A stretch of 64,000 nucleotides of DNA. Origin: Hetaerina americana (Eukaryota; Arthropoda; Insecta; Odonata; Calopterygidae). Below, piece after piece: positions 48,701 through 59,705 of the stretch. The notes under the pieces are model-generated. The model had not been told where the DNA came from and did no database searches. It worked only from the letters and a program-made list of their open reading frames with translations. Within the stretch, counting starts at the first letter, position 1. Each line of letters starts with the position of its first letter. Made by a program: the position numbers and the translations under genes. Location: NCBI GenBank assembly GCA_022747635.1, contig JAKTNV010000004.1:86789052-86853051 (forward strand), in the 5' to 3' direction.

Positions 48701-49440
48701 TGGGAATTGCAAAAAAGCTGTGCCCTATGTTTAGAAACCTGATTAAAATCTTTAGAAAGGTATTGCTTGTTTAACAAATGTTCAAAAACACAACTACATT
48801 ATGCATTTGTTGCACTTTTAATGCATACAAAATAATATCTATCCAGAAACAGAAGAAAGTATAGCACTGGGCATGCATATAACCTACAACATTAGAGTTG
48901 AACAGAAATGCTTTAAGTGTGCAGCGGGAAATGAACCTAACAGCAGCATCATTAGTTGTGAATACCTTTGATCAAATTTTTTACAGTGCTGCTATAATTA
49001 AGCAGTTGATAATATGCTGCACAAGGAATGCATCGTGATAATAAGTTCATATCCGGAGGCCAAAATGGAATATGAAAAAACCCATATTTGTAAGAGTTGA
49101 GTGTCCTGTAAATTAAATTACCACATTGATTCTTTTCTCTTGCAGGGGCTGAGGGAGTGTGAAAGTTCAAATAAAAAATATGCTGAGAAAATTATTATGA
49201 GAATCTGTGTTGATTTCATCAAAATGCCACTTTGCTGCATTTGCCATTTAGCAATAACAAAAAGGTGTTCATTCCAAAGCAATCAGTCAACTAAATTACA
49301 AGATACATATTAATAAGTATGCTTGAATAAAAATCATTTCCAGGGGTCACAATTAAATTCCACATTTTAATATTTATTTGGTAGCCAGTGCACATAATAG
49401 AACCAATGAAAACACATATGTATGTCTTTTAGCCTTTTGA
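45740..49440. other. AT-rich interval between convergent 3' ends
   Basis: Nearly 4 kb without recognised SINE, LINE or mariner sequence apart from one palindrome (46427-46504). No splice-supported exon. It may be intergenic or partly a long 3' UTR of the minus-strand SAMHD1 gene. Confidence 0.45.
46427..46504. repeat. Long hairpin (perfect 21-bp arms, 8-base loop)
   Basis: The arms 46441-46461 and 46470-46490 are exact inverted copies (cacacgaccatggttttgat..). With a few mismatches the stem extends to about 36 bp on each side. No target duplication seen. Confidence 0.85.
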
Positions 49441-49446
49441 ATTATA

Positions 49447-49519
49447 CAGGGTGAGGCAACAATTTCATTTTTTGATAGCATTTTGCACATGGAAAAGGAA
49501 GTTATGTAGCCGCACCCTG
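49447..49519. mobile_element. 73-bp TA-flanked MITE
   Basis: TA on both sides (49445-49446, 49520-49521). The ends cagggtgaggcaac and gtagccgcaccctg are inverted repeats of about 14 bp with two mismatches. It has no coding capacity, and the cagggt start resembles the mariner ends at 24277, 34844 and 62476. Confidence 0.75.
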
Positions 49520-50089
49520 TAGATAACTTCATGAATTGCACAAAAATAAATAACATAAATATGATCCATGAACTTCACATCCGTCTGTTAATTGGTGAAC
49601 AGGGGCAAACAGAATTTTCAATAAATACTCATCGAAGATTTCTTTCTCATCTTAAATAAAACAGCAATAAAATAAAATTAACCTTGTTAGTATGACAATA
49701 ATTGATACTAAATTCCCATTTCTGAGAAGAACAAATATGAAATTGACAACAAAAGCCCAAGTAAAACTAAATAAAATAAATAAATAAAAAATTAAGTTAG
49801 ATTTCAATATGTACTTTCACCATTTATTTTAGCACCAGAGCTATTTATTAGGAGTTCTGTTTAGTTTTTCAAGGCACAAGGTAGGACAATAAAGTGTGCA
49901 GACTTAACTTATCGTGAGCCTGATGGTAAACAATGGGAGACTGTCAGTAATGGCACAGCAGTTGTTGACATTTCACCAGATCATGCTAAAGCTTTCAGTT
50001 CTCTTGACAATTTCATATTGAGTGTAGCTCTGATCCGAGCATTGACGAATTGTGATGATATTCCTTGTAGAAGTAGGAAAAACAAGCTT

Positions 50090-50330
50090 GGAAATTCTTG
50101 AAATGATGAACCTTGTAAACAGAAACCATCTGGTAAAAATAAATTCATCTTACAATAGAGTGGAAAGGTTCAGAGAGTGGTGAACCTCATCAAAGGATGA
50201 TGAACATTTAGGGCTGTTCACCCTCCACAGTTCATAATGATGTTATTAAGCAAAAAATTGAACATGCCATCAATTCATCCTGTTGGCTAATGGTCAGAGA
50301 TATCGCTAAGGTCATGACAACACACCCCCT
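50090..50330 (+). pseudogene. Very old mariner transposase N-terminal remnant
   Basis: A broken reading aligns with the mariner DNA-binding half: 'LEILEMMN' (first helix block), 'VERFREW', 'SKDDEHLG' in the position of EDDERSG, then 'KIEHAINSSCWLMVRDIAKV' in the position of the second helix-turn-helix. Several stops. No ends located. Confidence 0.5.
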
Positions 50331-51660
50331 CGAACAGCCATTAATATCAAGGGGTATTTAACTAACATGGCCACCAAGGCCCTGTAATTTTGCATCCAAA
50401 ATTTTAAGTAATATTGAAAAAGCACAATTTTCTGAGTAATACTGAAATAGCACAACAGACTCTGGAGGCGTTAAAAAAGTAAACATCAGAGGCACTGCCA
50501 GGGATAACAGAAGAACAATTTTGCGATTGACTCAAAGGCTGGAAAAGGAGAATGGAGAAGTGATTAAAGTAATTTAAAGGGTGCAATTAGTAATTATATT
50601 ACTTTTTTTAATCAATTATTTTTACAGTAGTAGTCTGTAAACTTTATTGTCATACCTTGTATGTCATGAGAACACAAACCTACCAGTTTAAGGAATACAA
50701 TTTTGTACTTGGCCATCACTGGTGGGGGTCACTTTGGCAATTGACTCTCCATTAATAATTTTAATGTGAAAAAAACATTCACACAAGTCTACTAAAATTT
50801 TCAAAGGAGATGCTTTGTAAAGCAAAACCGCATGTTTAAAATAATAAGTACCTCCTCGGTAATAAACTGACTTAATTAAAAATTAATGGATAACGATACC
50901 ATGACAATTCACACCTGAGTCTTCCAGTTTCCACATAAAACCCTGCACATTAAGATGAATACAATCCAGATAGTATTGGCTTTGATATTTAGGTTCGTAC
51001 CATTGAATACTGATTCAGCAACTAGGGATGCCATGGCTTCTGGCAGATTTTTGATATGCTTTGATCAGTGACTAGGAGCTGTTGTTTGCATACATCTTAA
51101 AAATATGTTATACCTACTGTGATGTGATTACACTTTACCTTATTTAAGTACACTCATAACTAACAGACTAAATCAAAGAAATTGATCACACAAATGAGCA
51201 TCACTATAACTGGTCATGAAAATCAATTAAATAGTATACTGTAAACTTTCCCAAACACCATCACAACAAACTAAGGAATGTAACATTTTTCAAACAATTG
51301 AATTCATTTAATCAATTAAAATACTTCACCCTGATGCACACAATGGACTATTTCTTGGTGCAACATCATATTTTATAAAACATTTTCTCAAAACAAGGAG
51401 TAATGGGCATAAACTGAGGTAGTAGTGATACCATATAATTAACAAGAAACACACAATCACACATAAAATATTGTGTCAGAATTAAAGTTCAGTTCAAGTT
51501 CAAGGCATTCATATGCACCTGAGTAATAATACAAGATAACAAAATAAAAGTTCCCTTGCAATGATAAATAATAAATACAATAAAAAAGTATAATTAGCTT
51601 CATATCCATGAATCATTCTAATAACTTCAGTAGCTTTTGGTTTTAACATGCCAGTTAGTG
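50331..51660. other. AT-rich, 3' flank of SAMHD1
   Basis: Nothing recognised. It lies downstream of the SAMHD1 stop and could hold alternative poly(A) sites. Confidence 0.45.
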
Positions 51661-51667
51661 CAGAGAA

Positions 51668-51673
51668 TTTATT
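51668..51673 (-). promoter_or_regulatory. Candidate SAMHD1 poly(A) signal
   Basis: AATAAA on the minus strand 128 bases past the stop codon at 51801-51803. Other such hexamers exist farther on in this AT-rich flank, so which is used is unknown. Confidence 0.4.
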
Positions 51674-51800
51674 GCCTAAATTGACTCTTATGGCTGTTCA
51701 TATTAAACAATTAAATAAAAAATAGTGCTCAATTTGAATTTTAAAAATTAAAATAAATTATCAACAAATATATGGGTACATAAAAATATATAGTTCTATT

Positions 51801-51939
51801 CTAGGAACCATTTTCAGCACCGCCATTCATGAAAGAGCTGATGTATTTTTCAAAGAGAGATTTAGCCTCTGCCTGTTCCGCTTTGTTATCACCCCGATTT
51901 TTGTCAAAAAGATGAACGTCAACATGATGTCCAGTTTCT
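51801..51939 (-). CDS. SAMHD1: SAMHD1 terminal exon
   Basis: The acceptor (attattttccag) gives one base completing Lys, then ETGHHVDVHLFDKNRGDNK and AEAKSLFEKYISSF, and a short Gly/Asn-rich end with TAG at 51801-51803. It is poorly conserved with vertebrate C-termini but phase consistent. The Cys-Lys just before it may correspond to human Cys522-Lys523. Confidence 0.82.
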
Positions 51940-54900
51940 CTGGAAAATAATAACATTTTATCAAATCAATAGAGTCATTAGTAAACAGAAAGAATACCCT
52001 TCCAATAAATGTCCAGCAGTTGATGCTTAATTATATCGGAAAAGAGTAAGGAAATCAAAAATATTCTTTTCAGCTCAAGACAGCACTCACCCTGCCAAAT
52101 GCCAATTTTAAATTTCACTAAGTAAAATTTAAAATTAGCCAATCGCAATGGCATACCAAATGATCATGATGGGTTAAAAATGAACAAAAAAACTTACTTG
52201 CATATGGGATACAAAGAGATTTCCCGCCAGTCTCTCTCTTCAGCTATCTCTGGGTTGTTTTTGTTATAAAAATAAACATGCCTGAAAGGGTCAGGGCATT
52301 TGGAACCCAGGTAAAAACTAGAAAATAATACAATAAATCTGTTGCAATTGTTGCCACAACAGATGCCTCTATTCAGTTCTCTCTCCAGGCCTTTTTGAAG
52401 GCTACTCATCCAATTAGCATTTTGCTTCCTCAGTAAGTCAGACTGATAGAAGAGGTAAACATAAGAAGGTATTAGCAACAAGGCAACCACTTATAACAGT
52501 CTCTTTTCTATTATAACAGGCAAAGTTCAATTCACATCACAAAATACTTACAGGAACAATATTTTGTGATGCAACATGCTTGTACAAATTTCTGCTGAGG
52601 ATTTCATTCAGTATTTCTTTGGCAGCAGCAAGTTCATCAGAATAACTCCAAAGAATATCATAAAATATGTGGTCAGTTACTTTGGCCCATATCAAAGGAT
52701 TTTTATGTGCTTGTGACAGTTTGTACCTGAAATAGTTTGGTATAGTTAAATATCTGAAAAAATATAACCAAAACAGACAGGTGTTCTATAAGACACTGCA
52801 TCATATGTGAGTTTTAAGCTTCTCACTAGCTATCATATCAGTTTCTGATAATGTGAATAGAACTTTATAAGCATTACATTGGATGCAACTTTACACTAAT
52901 TCCCTTATAACACTACACCTTATATCTCAATATACCCTCCCACAACCTAACAGGTTTTCGACTTTTATACTTATAAATAGCTGATAAGACAAAAAAATAC
53001 TGGCTGAAGGTTCAAAACTTAGGTAGAGCTGAACTGCTGCATGATGCAGGATAGATGAGTAAGGCAAAGTCTACCAACATCTATCAGTATTGATGGATTT
53101 TGATTGTTGCCACTTGCATGAATCTGACACAGTGGCTTGTTTGCTTGAACAGTCACCAAAGTTAATTCAGGATGCACCATCAGCTGTCACTTGAAGGCGC
53201 AAACCAAAGCCATCGTTTTATGCATAAAATCATCCACTGGATTGAAAATATATGCAAATATATTCATTCAATGCATGTTATGGCAGTAGATATGGTTCTG
53301 AATGCAATTTATACTTTGTTCACTGAGCTTTAAATCACTGAATGCATCCATCAAATTGCAGATGGGAAGCAAATATCTAGTTCAACTCAACTCGCACTCT
53401 TTGTTCATGATATAATGCATTCCGGTGAAAGTAATATTCCAGTTGATGTGATATTCCTAGATTTTGAAAAAGCTTTTGATAAAGTCCCTTACTGCAAGTT
53501 ACTCGGGAAGTTGGAAACTTATGGTAAACACAGAAGTATTATATGCTGGATAAGACAATTTTTAAAAAATCACGTTCAAAAAGTCATCCTGGACGGTGTA
53601 TCATCCAATACTGTCAAGGTCACGTCGGGTGTACCACATGGAAGTGTCATTGGGCCCCCTTGTTTCTTATTTACATAAATGACCTCAGTACCGTGGTTAA
53701 TAGCAGGCTCCGTCTTTTTGCTGACGATGAGGTAATTTATGGGGACATTCAAAGTCGCAAAGACAGAGTGGTGTTAGCTAACGACCTAAATGCAATTCAG
53801 ACTTGGTGCAATACATGGCAATTGGAATTAAATTTGAAAAAATGCGTGGTAATACATTTTTGGGCAAGGAGTAATTCCCTTCCATTTAGTTACAAAGTGA
53901 AACAAACAGAAATTGCAAGGGTAGATTCCTTTAAATACTTGGGTGCAACAATTACTCATGATCTGTCCTGGGGAAAGTACATACAAGAAATATGCAGAAG
54001 TGCTAATAAAATATTAGGATTTATAAAAAAAGTGCTGGGTAAATGTGATGAAAAAGTGAAGGAACAATGTTTTATTGCCCTAGTCAGGCCCCACCTAGAG
54101 TATGCTGCCGGTATATGGGATCCTCAAGAGATTTATTTGATTTCGGAATTAGATCGAGTTCAGTGGAGGGGGGCTAGATTTGTCAAAAATTGTTATGACC
54201 AACGCATATTAGCTACCTCGCTATAAAATATAGGCTGAGATTCCCTTACACAGCGGTATTTACAATATACATTAAACTTGTTAAAAACATCTAAAGATCT
54301 GTCCTTTTCTGATTACATCAAGAACATAATAGGAACCCCAACGTATTATGGGTGGAGGGATCACGAATATAAGATTAGAGAGATAGACTGCAAGACTGAC
54401 AGGTTTAAATGGTCATTTTTTCCAAGAACAATAAGAGACCAGAATGCTTGTAATTGAAATCCCCCACTAGTCGCCTCGACATAATAAGCATTAACCTACA
54501 AGGTAGCGACTGCGCATAGTTATACTAGTATATTTATAAATATATATTGATGTAGATGTAGTTTGAGCTATTAACCATGGAATATTAGAGTGACCTCAAC
54601 AAATAAGGAGTCACAGACAATAAGCGGTGGTACTCATACATATGTAATAATTGGTGGGTCACAGTAGTCCAATGGTAGATCGTTGGACTACTGACCAGAG
54701 GGCCTGGGTTTGATTCCCGGGCAAGCCTCTCTGGATAGCCTCCGCTCCACCCAAGCTGTGTGCTTTTTGGGCACCAGACCTTCCTGGAAAACCATAAGCG
54801 GCACAAGGAAAGGAACTGGCCCCCCTACCCTGATGTTTGAATTTCACATGCCGTCGGGCTAAGTACTGGGTGAACTCTACCATCACTTACCAAAACTGAC

Positions 54901-57900
54901 CTTCTGGTTGATTACTGTGTAGTAACTAAATAGTAACACTTGGGGATCAATCAAAGAAAGATAGCAAGAAAGATTAAAGTTTGGTTTTTTAGAACCATGA
55001 CAAACACTATAGGCCAAAAGAAATTTAAAAAAAGGAAGCCATGAATCAAAAATGAAGTACTTGAACTGATAGAAGAGAGAAGAAAGTGCAAGAACTCATG
55101 TACTGAGGAAGATTAAAAATGTTACAAAAGGTGAAGAAATGAAATTAGTCCTAAAATGAGAAATGCCAGAGAAGTATGCATGAAGACTGCATGAAGAAGT
55201 GCAGCATAACCTTATCCACAGAAAAGTTGAAATAGTAGTAGTAGGGATTGTTAGTGGGGGCAACTGACAACCGAGTTTCTTTGAAACATTAGGGATAGGT
55301 GTAAAATTTTGTAGAGGTAAGATATTCAGGGAATGGCGGTAGGGTGGAAAAAAACCTGGCACCAGCATTAATCTACTCTAAAAGAAAGGAGTCAAAGAAT
55401 CCACAATTTAATGACCCATATGACTGTGTTCTTCACTCAAAGTGCTCTCCACAATACGAGGGTGGCCCCATGAGCACCCCGCCTGGCCTAGAGATGGCGG
55501 TAAATATTTGAAAAATATCACTGCATTAGAAAGTATGCAATCCATAAACCATATGCTTCAAGTTTGAAGATGCTAGGTTGTTTAGTATTTGTTTGGCAGC
55601 CATCAATAGTGAATATTGTCAGTGAATTTGTGAAAATGGAGAAAATTGGTCATGGTTATGTGATGTAATACTTTTATTTGAAAGGCTTTAGCCCAACTAG
55701 TATAACAGCTGAACTGGATTCTACTCTGGGTGAGTCTGCTCCTTTGTTTAAAACAGTAAAATATTGGGTAGCAGAGTTTAAACAAAGCCATATGAGCCGT
55801 CAAGACGAGCATCACATTGCTCGACCAAATGAGGTGATGACTCCAGAAATGGAGAAGAAAATGCACAAAGAGATACTGGATGATCATCGACTGAAAGTGT
55901 GCAAGCTATCAGATACAGTAGGCTTTTCAAAAAGTGTGGTACATCGCATATTAACTGAAAATTTGGATATGAGAAAACTGTGTGTAAGATGGGTCACACT
56001 CGAGCAAAACCAGTGTCGTGTAGATGTTTCAATTGAGTGTTTAGCAAAGTTTCACAGCAACAAAGCAGAATTTTTGTGTCATTTCATATTCATGGATGAA
56101 ACATGGGTCCATTACTTCACACCCGAGACAAGGAACAATCAAAACAATGGATTCAAAAGGGAGAACCGCCTCCAAAGAAGGCGAAGACCGTTTCATCGGT
56201 AGGCAAGGTCATGTCGTCGGTTTTTTGGGAAGCCCATTGGACAATTTTCATTGACACTCTTGAAAAAGGTAAAACTATCAACGGTGAGTATTATGCTAAC
56301 TTATTGCAATGTTTGAGCGAAGAAATCAAGCAAAAGCGGCTGTATTTGCCTATGAAGAAAGTGTTGTTTCATCAAGACAATGCACCAGCTCACAAATTCG
56401 TTATTGCAATTGCCAAAATTCATGAATTAAAGTTTGAATTGCTACCTCATGCACCCTAATTGCCAGATTCAGTCCCATTCAATTATTTTCCGTTCGCAAA
56501 CTTAAACAACGGCTCAGTGGTCAAAGATTTTCCAACCATGAAGAAGTGATGTCAGCAGTTAATGACTATTTTGAGGAGCAAGACAGTCCTTACTATAAAA
56601 ATGGTATCGAACTTATTGAACATCATTGGGAAAAGTGTAGAGAGCTGAGAGGAGATTATGTTGGAGAATAAATACATTTTTTCCACAATGTTTGCGTTTT
56701 CTTTGTTGGGTCGGGTACTTCTGGGACCACCCTCGTACACCTTAAGTACTGAAACAGCAGGCGAGCAGTCATTCTGGGAATCCCCCTCTCTTCATCACTC
56801 ATTTTGCAAAGCGTTGCTCATTAAGGTAGTTGTTTTGTTTCAAATATTTTGGCTTACTATGCAAATTATTTGTTGCATAAGGTTCCACTGTATATGCATT
56901 CTTTCCTTTTCACTTAGTTTAACTTTACAATGCCTGCTTTCCTGTCCCCAACAACTAAGGTTACAGTTATGTATTCACTACTTACTCAGTATTTGCATCT
57001 AACTTAAGGCTCAAGAAATCATCTGCAGCAAGAAAGGCATCCACAAGCCTGCAAAGTAATCATCAATAGACATGTAAAACGTCAGATTTGTAAACTTTTA
57101 GACAGTAATGATAATTAAATACACAAGACGTTTTGCCCAACTGCATCAAATACAGGAGTTCATAACATCTATGCAGTGCAGGTTGGCAAATATTTTCCAT
57201 TCTATTGAATTTGAAATTGTCTTTCAGCTTTAAATATAAAAAAAACTCGAGATACAATTCTTTCTCAGGATTCAGCTTGTTTAATTTTGGAATCATGCAA
57301 GAGAAAATTGTAGTTTAAGCAGGATCATACATTCTTTGTGACCATTGTGGGGACGAGATAGTTCAGTGGATAGTGCTGGGCTACTGACTAGAGGGCCTGG
57401 GTTTGATTCCAGATTATGCCACATAGCACCCATCACAAAAGCTGTATGGTTTTTTGGATACCAGATCTTCCTGGGAAACCATAATCTTTATTCACCCATG
57501 CCCAGGAGACAGTACAATAATTTAATAGGACAATGAGTGAGTAAAGAATGGATGGATAAGAGTACATTTAAAATAAAATACTTTTAAGTCCAGCTCGAAA
57601 TACTCAATGATAAGGTACACCAGGTTGGTGCACAACCATTTTTAAATTACATTTTTGAACCTTATGCTGCTTACTGAGCAAGCCTTGCTTAAAGCCTCAT
57701 TGACTAATTTTATTTCCAAGTTGTCACATTGACAGTAGTAGGTTTTAAACGGCCAACACTGGTTTACATCCAATTGTTTTTTGATCTTGTGTCATGCGAG
57801 TGAACTGTTGACCAGATGGGATATAGATTAAGGTTTTGTTTGATGTGCATGAGGCTGCATAGTACAAATAGGCTGTGGATAATTAGAATTTTCAGGTTTT

Positions 57901-59250
57901 TTAATATATGCCTCCCCAAAAATATTTTTATTTCACCACCTGGTCTCAACATAACATTTTCATCTTTATGTGCAATACTTTTACAAATAATGTTGAAGCT
58001 AGGTTATCGTACACAGAGACTTAAATGGAAATGAATGTAAAGTTGCTGCCACCAAATAACTACAAATTTCACCAACTGATGGCCAAGCCTATTTATATTA
58101 CAAAGAATTTTCCATAAAACATTCATTTGGATATACAAACACTTCATCAGTATCAATTTTGTAGTGAATCAGTTAAAATTTGTAGCAAATAGAATCAGTC
58201 AAAATTTAATTGAATTGAATCACACTAAAAGAGATTCTATTGGTGTACACTCACTCAAAGAAGCAAGTATATAGTGATTTTACTTCTCAGCTGTACAGCA
58301 GCCTTGTATTGGCAGTTGTTTCATGGCTTAAAACCAGGTTAGCCAGACTGGCTGCATGAATAATCCCTCATTGTATACATATCATGCACAGTTCTTTGCC
58401 TTCTTGAGGAATCTTAATACCCTGAAAGCTGCTAGTTGAAAAAAATCAATATATCAGTCGCTTAAATTATGAAAATATTCAGTCATTTTATCTTTCTATC
58501 ATCCATTTTCTTTTTTCCCACTAAATAACATTAATTCTCCAAAATTCCAGGTTTTACTGCTCAAGTTCATATTTTTCCTAGGTTTTTTCTTTCAAAGAAC
58601 TTTCAAAAAGAGAAAAATCATGAATGAACTAATATTCCAGTCCATGGAAACCTATGAATCACAGTGCATTATGAAAAGTAACTTCATCCACCTTAAATTT
58701 ACCTTGTAGTAAATAACCTTGTCGGTATATGACTTGAAAAATTTATATAAGCGTACAGTAGATCATTCAAACTCTACATAGCACACATTTTAGGTCAGTT
58801 TTATCTCTTTTTCTGGCCCCTACACACAGTTTGATGCAGTCAGTGAAGACATAGGGAAAATGCATATCATTCATCATGTATCAACCATACATGCAGGACC
58901 ATGATTTCATTACTAACTAAAGGAAAAAAATCCTACAGCTTTTATAATGTTCTCATATGAACAAAAACAATTCTTACTTACATTTGATTTAGCACCAGGG
59001 AAATACGATGCTGATAGGCCCTGTAGTGAAGTGAAGAGCGGACTAGGAACATTTCATAGATGTTGTATGCCTCCTTACTTCTGAATCCAATGTGCAGAGT
59101 CTTTTTACCATCTTTCTTCTTTTCAATCACTTTGCAAAATTTCAGCAGACGCTGATAATCAAAGCTAACTTTCAAGTTCAGATGAAGACCATCTCGGAGA
59201 AGGTAATCCCACTTATCGACATCAACACTATTTGTCTTGTTGCACACAAT
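51801..59250 (-). CDS. SAMHD1: SAMHD1-like dNTP triphosphohydrolase, C-terminal half (5 exons)
   Basis: SAMHD1 enzymes cleave dNTPs to deoxynucleosides and triphosphate. They lower the dNTP pool in nucleus or cytosol, and act as tetramers switched on by GTP/dNTP at allosteric sites. Exons 58982-59250, 56986-57048, 52552-52726, 52198-52442 and 51801-51939 join in frame to 296 residues and a stop. Visible are VDVDKWDYLLRDG (equivalents of human metal-binding Asp311, plus Lys312, Tyr315, Asp319), FDYQRLLKF (Arg333), RSKE (Arg352, Lys354), MFLVRSSLHYRAYQHR (Arg366, His370, Tyr374, Gln375, His376) and RNLYKHV (Arg451, Lys455). The allosteric and substrate-pocket residues of this half are thus kept. 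The extreme C-terminus is divergent. The first part (SAM domain, HD metal site) must lie beyond 64000. Introns hold mariners, a LINE and SINEs. Confidence 0.9.
52198..52442 (-). CDS. SAMHD1: SAMHD1 exon, 245 bp
   Basis: The acceptor (ttcttctatcag) enters in phase 0. It encodes a variable segment, then NRFIVLFSSFYLGSKCPDPF and RHVYFYNKNNP, aligning with human '[25 protein letters not shown]'. The donor TGCAA|gtaagttt leaves in phase 2. Confidence 0.85.
52552..52726 (-). CDS. SAMHD1: SAMHD1 exon, 175 bp
   Basis: The acceptor (aaactatttcag) is followed by G completing a Glu codon, then YKLSQAHKNPLIWAKVTDHI, an AAAKEILNEIL helix and RNLYKHV, matching human 'KLTDNIF..AREILKQIEYRNLFKYV'. The donor TTCCT|gtaagtatt leaves in phase 0. 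Confidence 0.92.
52740..53349. other. SAMHD1 intron sequence
   Basis: AT-rich with no recognised element before the LINE fragment. Confidence 0.5.
53350..54520 (+). mobile_element. Jockey-like LINE, RT and C-terminal part, in a SAMHD1 intron
   Basis: Plus strand, antisense to SAMHD1. RT motifs occur in order: VIFLDFEKAFDKV (about 53440-53480), TSGVPHGSVIGP (about 53625-53660), a frameshift, then YINDLS, LFADDEVIYG (about 53715-53745), a thumb-like region with WCNTWQLELNLKKC (about 53800-53850), SFKYLGATIT, and the C-terminal HLEYAAGIWDP and SFFPRTIRDQN. The catalytic FADD is intact. The 5' half (endonuclease) is missing, there is one clear frameshift near 53665 and stops near 54225. It ends in an 'atatattgatgtagatgtag' tail. 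Confidence 0.88.
54653..54917 (+). mobile_element. SINE-B, best copy with complete tRNA-like head
   Basis: The head has box A (tagtccaatggtagatcgtt) and box B (gggtttgattccc). The body has the 'cacccaagctgtgtgctttt', 'ccagaccttcctgg' and 'aatttcacatgccgtcgggc' blocks and ends near 'gttgattactg'. It lies just downstream of the LINE tail, inside a SAMHD1 intron. Confidence 0.85.
54918..55456. other. SAMHD1 intron sequence
   Basis: No recognised feature. Remnants resembling SINE-A tail words ('agtagtagtaggg..ggcaactgac') occur at 55230-55275, and 'tgctctccaca' at 55440, too degraded to call firmly. Confidence 0.35.
55457..56735 (+). mobile_element. Full-length mariner in a SAMHD1 intron, 1279 bp
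   Basis: TA on both sides (55455-55456, 56736-56737). The inverted ends cgagggtggccccatgagca and acttctgggaccaccctcg match over most of their length. A truncated relative is at 40427. This is a SETMAR-related mariner subfamily by transposase type. Confidence 0.92.
55636..56671 (+). pseudogene. Mariner transposase, broken
   Basis: The start codon context is ATGGAGAAAATTGG. An early stop (TAA near 55663) interrupts the first helix. Recognisable: GFSPTSITAELDSTLGESAP, KYWVAEFK, LDDHRLKVCKLSDTVGFSKS, MDETWVHYFTPE (first Asp) and HQDNAPAH (second Asp). There is a frameshift near 56140, and the Tyr of the PYSPD block is a stop (56458-56460). The third catalytic Asp reads Asn (PFNYF). The end is at 56669-56671. 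Each of these alone would inactivate it. Confidence 0.88.
56986..57048 (-). CDS. SAMHD1: SAMHD1 micro-exon, 63 bp
   Basis: The acceptor (attactttgcag) supplies the G completing the Met codon. It encodes LVDAFLAADDFLSLKLDANT, corresponding to the human 'ITDAFLKADDY' helix. The donor ACTGA|gtaagtag leaves in phase 2. Too short to show as an ORF. The human loop between this helix and KLTDNIF is shorter here. Confidence 0.88.
57344..57490 (+). mobile_element. SINE-B copy, 3' truncated
   Basis: The head has 'agttcagtggatagtgctgg' and box B 'gggtttgattcca'. The body continues to 'ccagatcttcctgggaaacc' at about 57480 and then diverges. Confidence 0.8.
57491..58981. other. SAMHD1 intron sequence
   Basis: AT-rich. 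57930-57975 carries the 'tttcaccacctggtctcaac' motif shared with 41905-41950. No other exon seen. Confidence 0.5.
58982..59250 (-). CDS. SAMHD1: SAMHD1 exon (first in window)
   Basis: The acceptor (gcttgttatag) opens in phase 0 with IVCNKTNSVDVDKWDYLLRD; the donor AAATCAAAT|gtaagtaag leaves in phase 2. It carries the third metal-binding Asp, the catalytic-pocket Tyr/Asp, the allosteric Arg/Lys set and the RAYQH strand. The preceding exon was not found within the 4.7 kb to the window end. Confidence 0.92.
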
Positions 59251-59409
59251 CTATAACAAGCATGATATGAGGCATCAGGAATTTTAATTGGGCAATGGAT
59301 GCATACACTAAGTGTCAAATGAACTCTACCCTTTTTATAAACATGACATCTATGAGATGTGAAACATTGAGAGAAATACAAAAGAGCAACAATGCATGAT
59401 ATTAAGTTG

Positions 59410-59705
59410 TAGTAGTAGTTTTGAGGGGAGGCGACCGACAGCTGAGGTCATTTGCATAAAAGGGGATGGACAGGAAAGGATGAAGGGTGGAGAGAATCCC
59501 AGCCTACTCTTAACTAAAGACACCAAGGGGTCCACAGCTTAACGCCCCATCCGACGGACGGCGTACTCACTCAAAATGCCCTCCACAGAGCACCTCAAGT
59601 AGGGATCGAGATGCCTCTGTAAAATATTCAACATCGCCGGGATTTGAACCCGGGCCTTATGGGTGGGAAACCAGCACGGTAGCCACCGCACCATCTTGAT
59701 CTCCA
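59410..59705 (-). mobile_element. SINE-A copy 3, with box A and box B
   Basis: The minus strand starts with tRNA-like 'gatggtgcggtggctaccgt' (box A) and 'gggttcaaatccc' (box B), followed by the complete body and the (act)n-type tail. It is the most complete head of the family in the window. Confidence 0.88.

Noticed and set aside
53280..53415. LINE 5' extension or endonuclease domain
   Set aside because: Only faint similarity before the first RT motif; no endonuclease motifs visible.
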